Of a DNA stretch of 59,817 bases, positions 59,177 through 59,817 are shown piece by piece (position 1 is the first letter of the stretch; every line of letters begins with the position of its first letter). The DNA is from Haloarcula japonica DSM 6131. GTDB lineage: Archaea; Halobacteriota; Halobacteria; Halobacteriales; Haloarculaceae. The DNA is taken from assembly GCF_000336635.1 (NCBI RefSeq), contig NZ_AOLY01000037.1, positions 156,076 through 215,892 on the forward strand, written 5' to 3'. The translations under genes and the position numbers were made by a program. A model generated the notes under the pieces. The model had not been told where the DNA came from, did no database searches, and saw only the letters and a list, made by a program, of their open reading frames with translations.

Positions 59177-59817
59177 ATGCGGTTCCGCAACGCCATCCTC
59201 TTCGTCGCGCTCGCAGCCGCCTGGGGCAGCGCCTTCACCGCCATCAAGGCTGGGCTGGAGTACTTCCCGCCGATACTGTTTGCGGCGTTCCGGTACGACC
59301 TCGCCGGCCTGTTGATGCTCGGCTACGCGGTGTACGCCACCGACCAGTGGGTCCCGAAGAGTCGGACCGACTGGATTGTCGTGGGTATCGGCGGCTCACT
59401 CCTGATCGCCGCGTACCACATCTTCCTGTTCGTCGGCGAGCAGGGAACCACCAGTGCCGCCGCCGCTATCGTCGTGAGCCTCTCGCCGATTCTCACGACC
59501 GGGTTCGCACGTGCGTTCCTCCCGGATGAACGGCTCACGGCGTTGGGTATTATCGGCTTACTCGTCGGGTTCGTCGGGGTCGGCGTTCTCAGCAACCCCG
59601 ACCCGGGGAACCTCCTCGACCCCCGAACCGTGTCGCTATTCCTGGTCTTCCTCGCGGCCACGTCGTTCGCCCTCGGGAGCGTGCTGACCCGCCGCTTCGA
59701 CGACGATCTAGAGATAGAGACGATGGAAGCGTGGTCGATGCTGCTCGGTGCGGTGCTCATGCACGGTGTCAGCCTCGGGGCCTCCGAATCGATAGCCGAC
59801 GTTCAGTGGACTGCTGA
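59177..59817 (+). CDS. EamA/DMT-family transporter, N-terminal part
   Basis: 213 codons in the window; the gene continues beyond the right edge. It begins MRFRNAILFVALAAAWGSAFTAIKAGLEYFPP, the usual first helix and WGS motif of EamA proteins. About seven hydrophobic segments are visible, including LFAAFRYDLAGLLMLGYAVY, SLLIAAYHIFLFVGEQGTTSAAAAIVVSLSPIL (typical end of the first EamA repeat) and LTALGIIGLLVGFVGVGVL. Substrate unknown; the family exports amino acids, nucleosides or other metabolites. Confidence 0.85.
   Translation, partial: MRFRNAILFVALAAAWGSAFTAIKAGLEYFPPILFAAFRYDLAGLLMLGYAVYATDQWVPKSRTDWIVVGIGGSLLIAAYHIFLFVGEQGTTSAAAAIVVSLSPILTTGFARAFLPDERLTALGIIGLLVGFVGVGVLSNPDPGNLLDPRTVSLFLVFLAATSFALGSVLTRRFDDDLEIETMEAWSMLLGAVLMHGVSLGASESIADVQWTA

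Overview
The window is about 60 kb of dense, GC-rich archaeal DNA that reads as a haloarchaeal chromosome, most likely Haloarcula or a close relative (inference). The evidence is acidic proteins, a gyrBA operon facing a topoisomerase VI operon, Tat-type lipoprotein signals (RR motif plus lipobox), halocyanins, DtxR/SirR-type and Lrp-TRASH regulators, an ATP-dependent DNA ligase, and TATA boxes placed for leaderless transcripts about 25 nt before many start codons. Genes are tightly packed with many ATGA or GTGA overlaps. I saw no rRNA, tRNA, CRISPR array, insertion sequence or prophage, and no gene-free stretch longer than 300 bases.

Layout: 0-4 kb holds a flavoprotein end, a winged-helix regulator, a sugar epimerase, arginase and an FNR-type reductase. 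4-12 kb is a topoisomerase block: gyrB-gyrA on the minus strand and top6B-top6A on the plus strand, from a shared 138-bp promoter region. 12-21 kb holds a PQQ-type lipoprotein, a membrane protein, an MBL-fold protein, DNA ligase and a PilB/PilC archaeal type IV pilus motor pair. 21-33 kb holds Sir2, sucCD, two sensor kinases, a small zinc-finger protein, a three-gene ABC exporter whose first permease is fused to a PrsW-type intramembrane protease, and an aldo/keto reductase. 33-40 kb holds a macro-domain protein, tandem DUF2071 genes, a REC-PAS-kinase, a HAD phosphatase, a DJ-1/PfpI protein and a run of very small genes.

39.9-48.2 kb is a metal-homeostasis block: a SirR-type regulator overlapping a GDT1-family (probable Mn exporter) gene, a Mn/Zn ABC importer, an Lrp-TRASH copper-type regulator and a CopA ATPase. 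The SirR gene and the importer operon carry the same ATTAGAC-N2-GTCTAAT palindrome. After an ABC1 kinase and an FeS-type photolyase, 51.7-55.1 kb holds three halocyanin genes around a small winged-helix/membrane-protein pair. The last two are tandem paralogues, each with one intact and one ligand-poor cupredoxin domain, behind nearly identical promoters with a 17-bp palindrome. The window ends with an FAH-family enzyme, TyrA, an Rsm22-like methyltransferase, SurE and a truncated EamA transporter.

Most notable: (1) a second, diverged copy of the gyrA 3' end plus its terminator lies directly downstream of gyrA, with mostly synonymous differences and an in-frame stop; (2) the half-degenerate tandem halocyanins and their palindromic promoter; (3) the ABC permease-PrsW fusion; (4) the linked Mn regulon with its visible operator pair; (5) an inverted repeat that encloses the gyrB TATA box.
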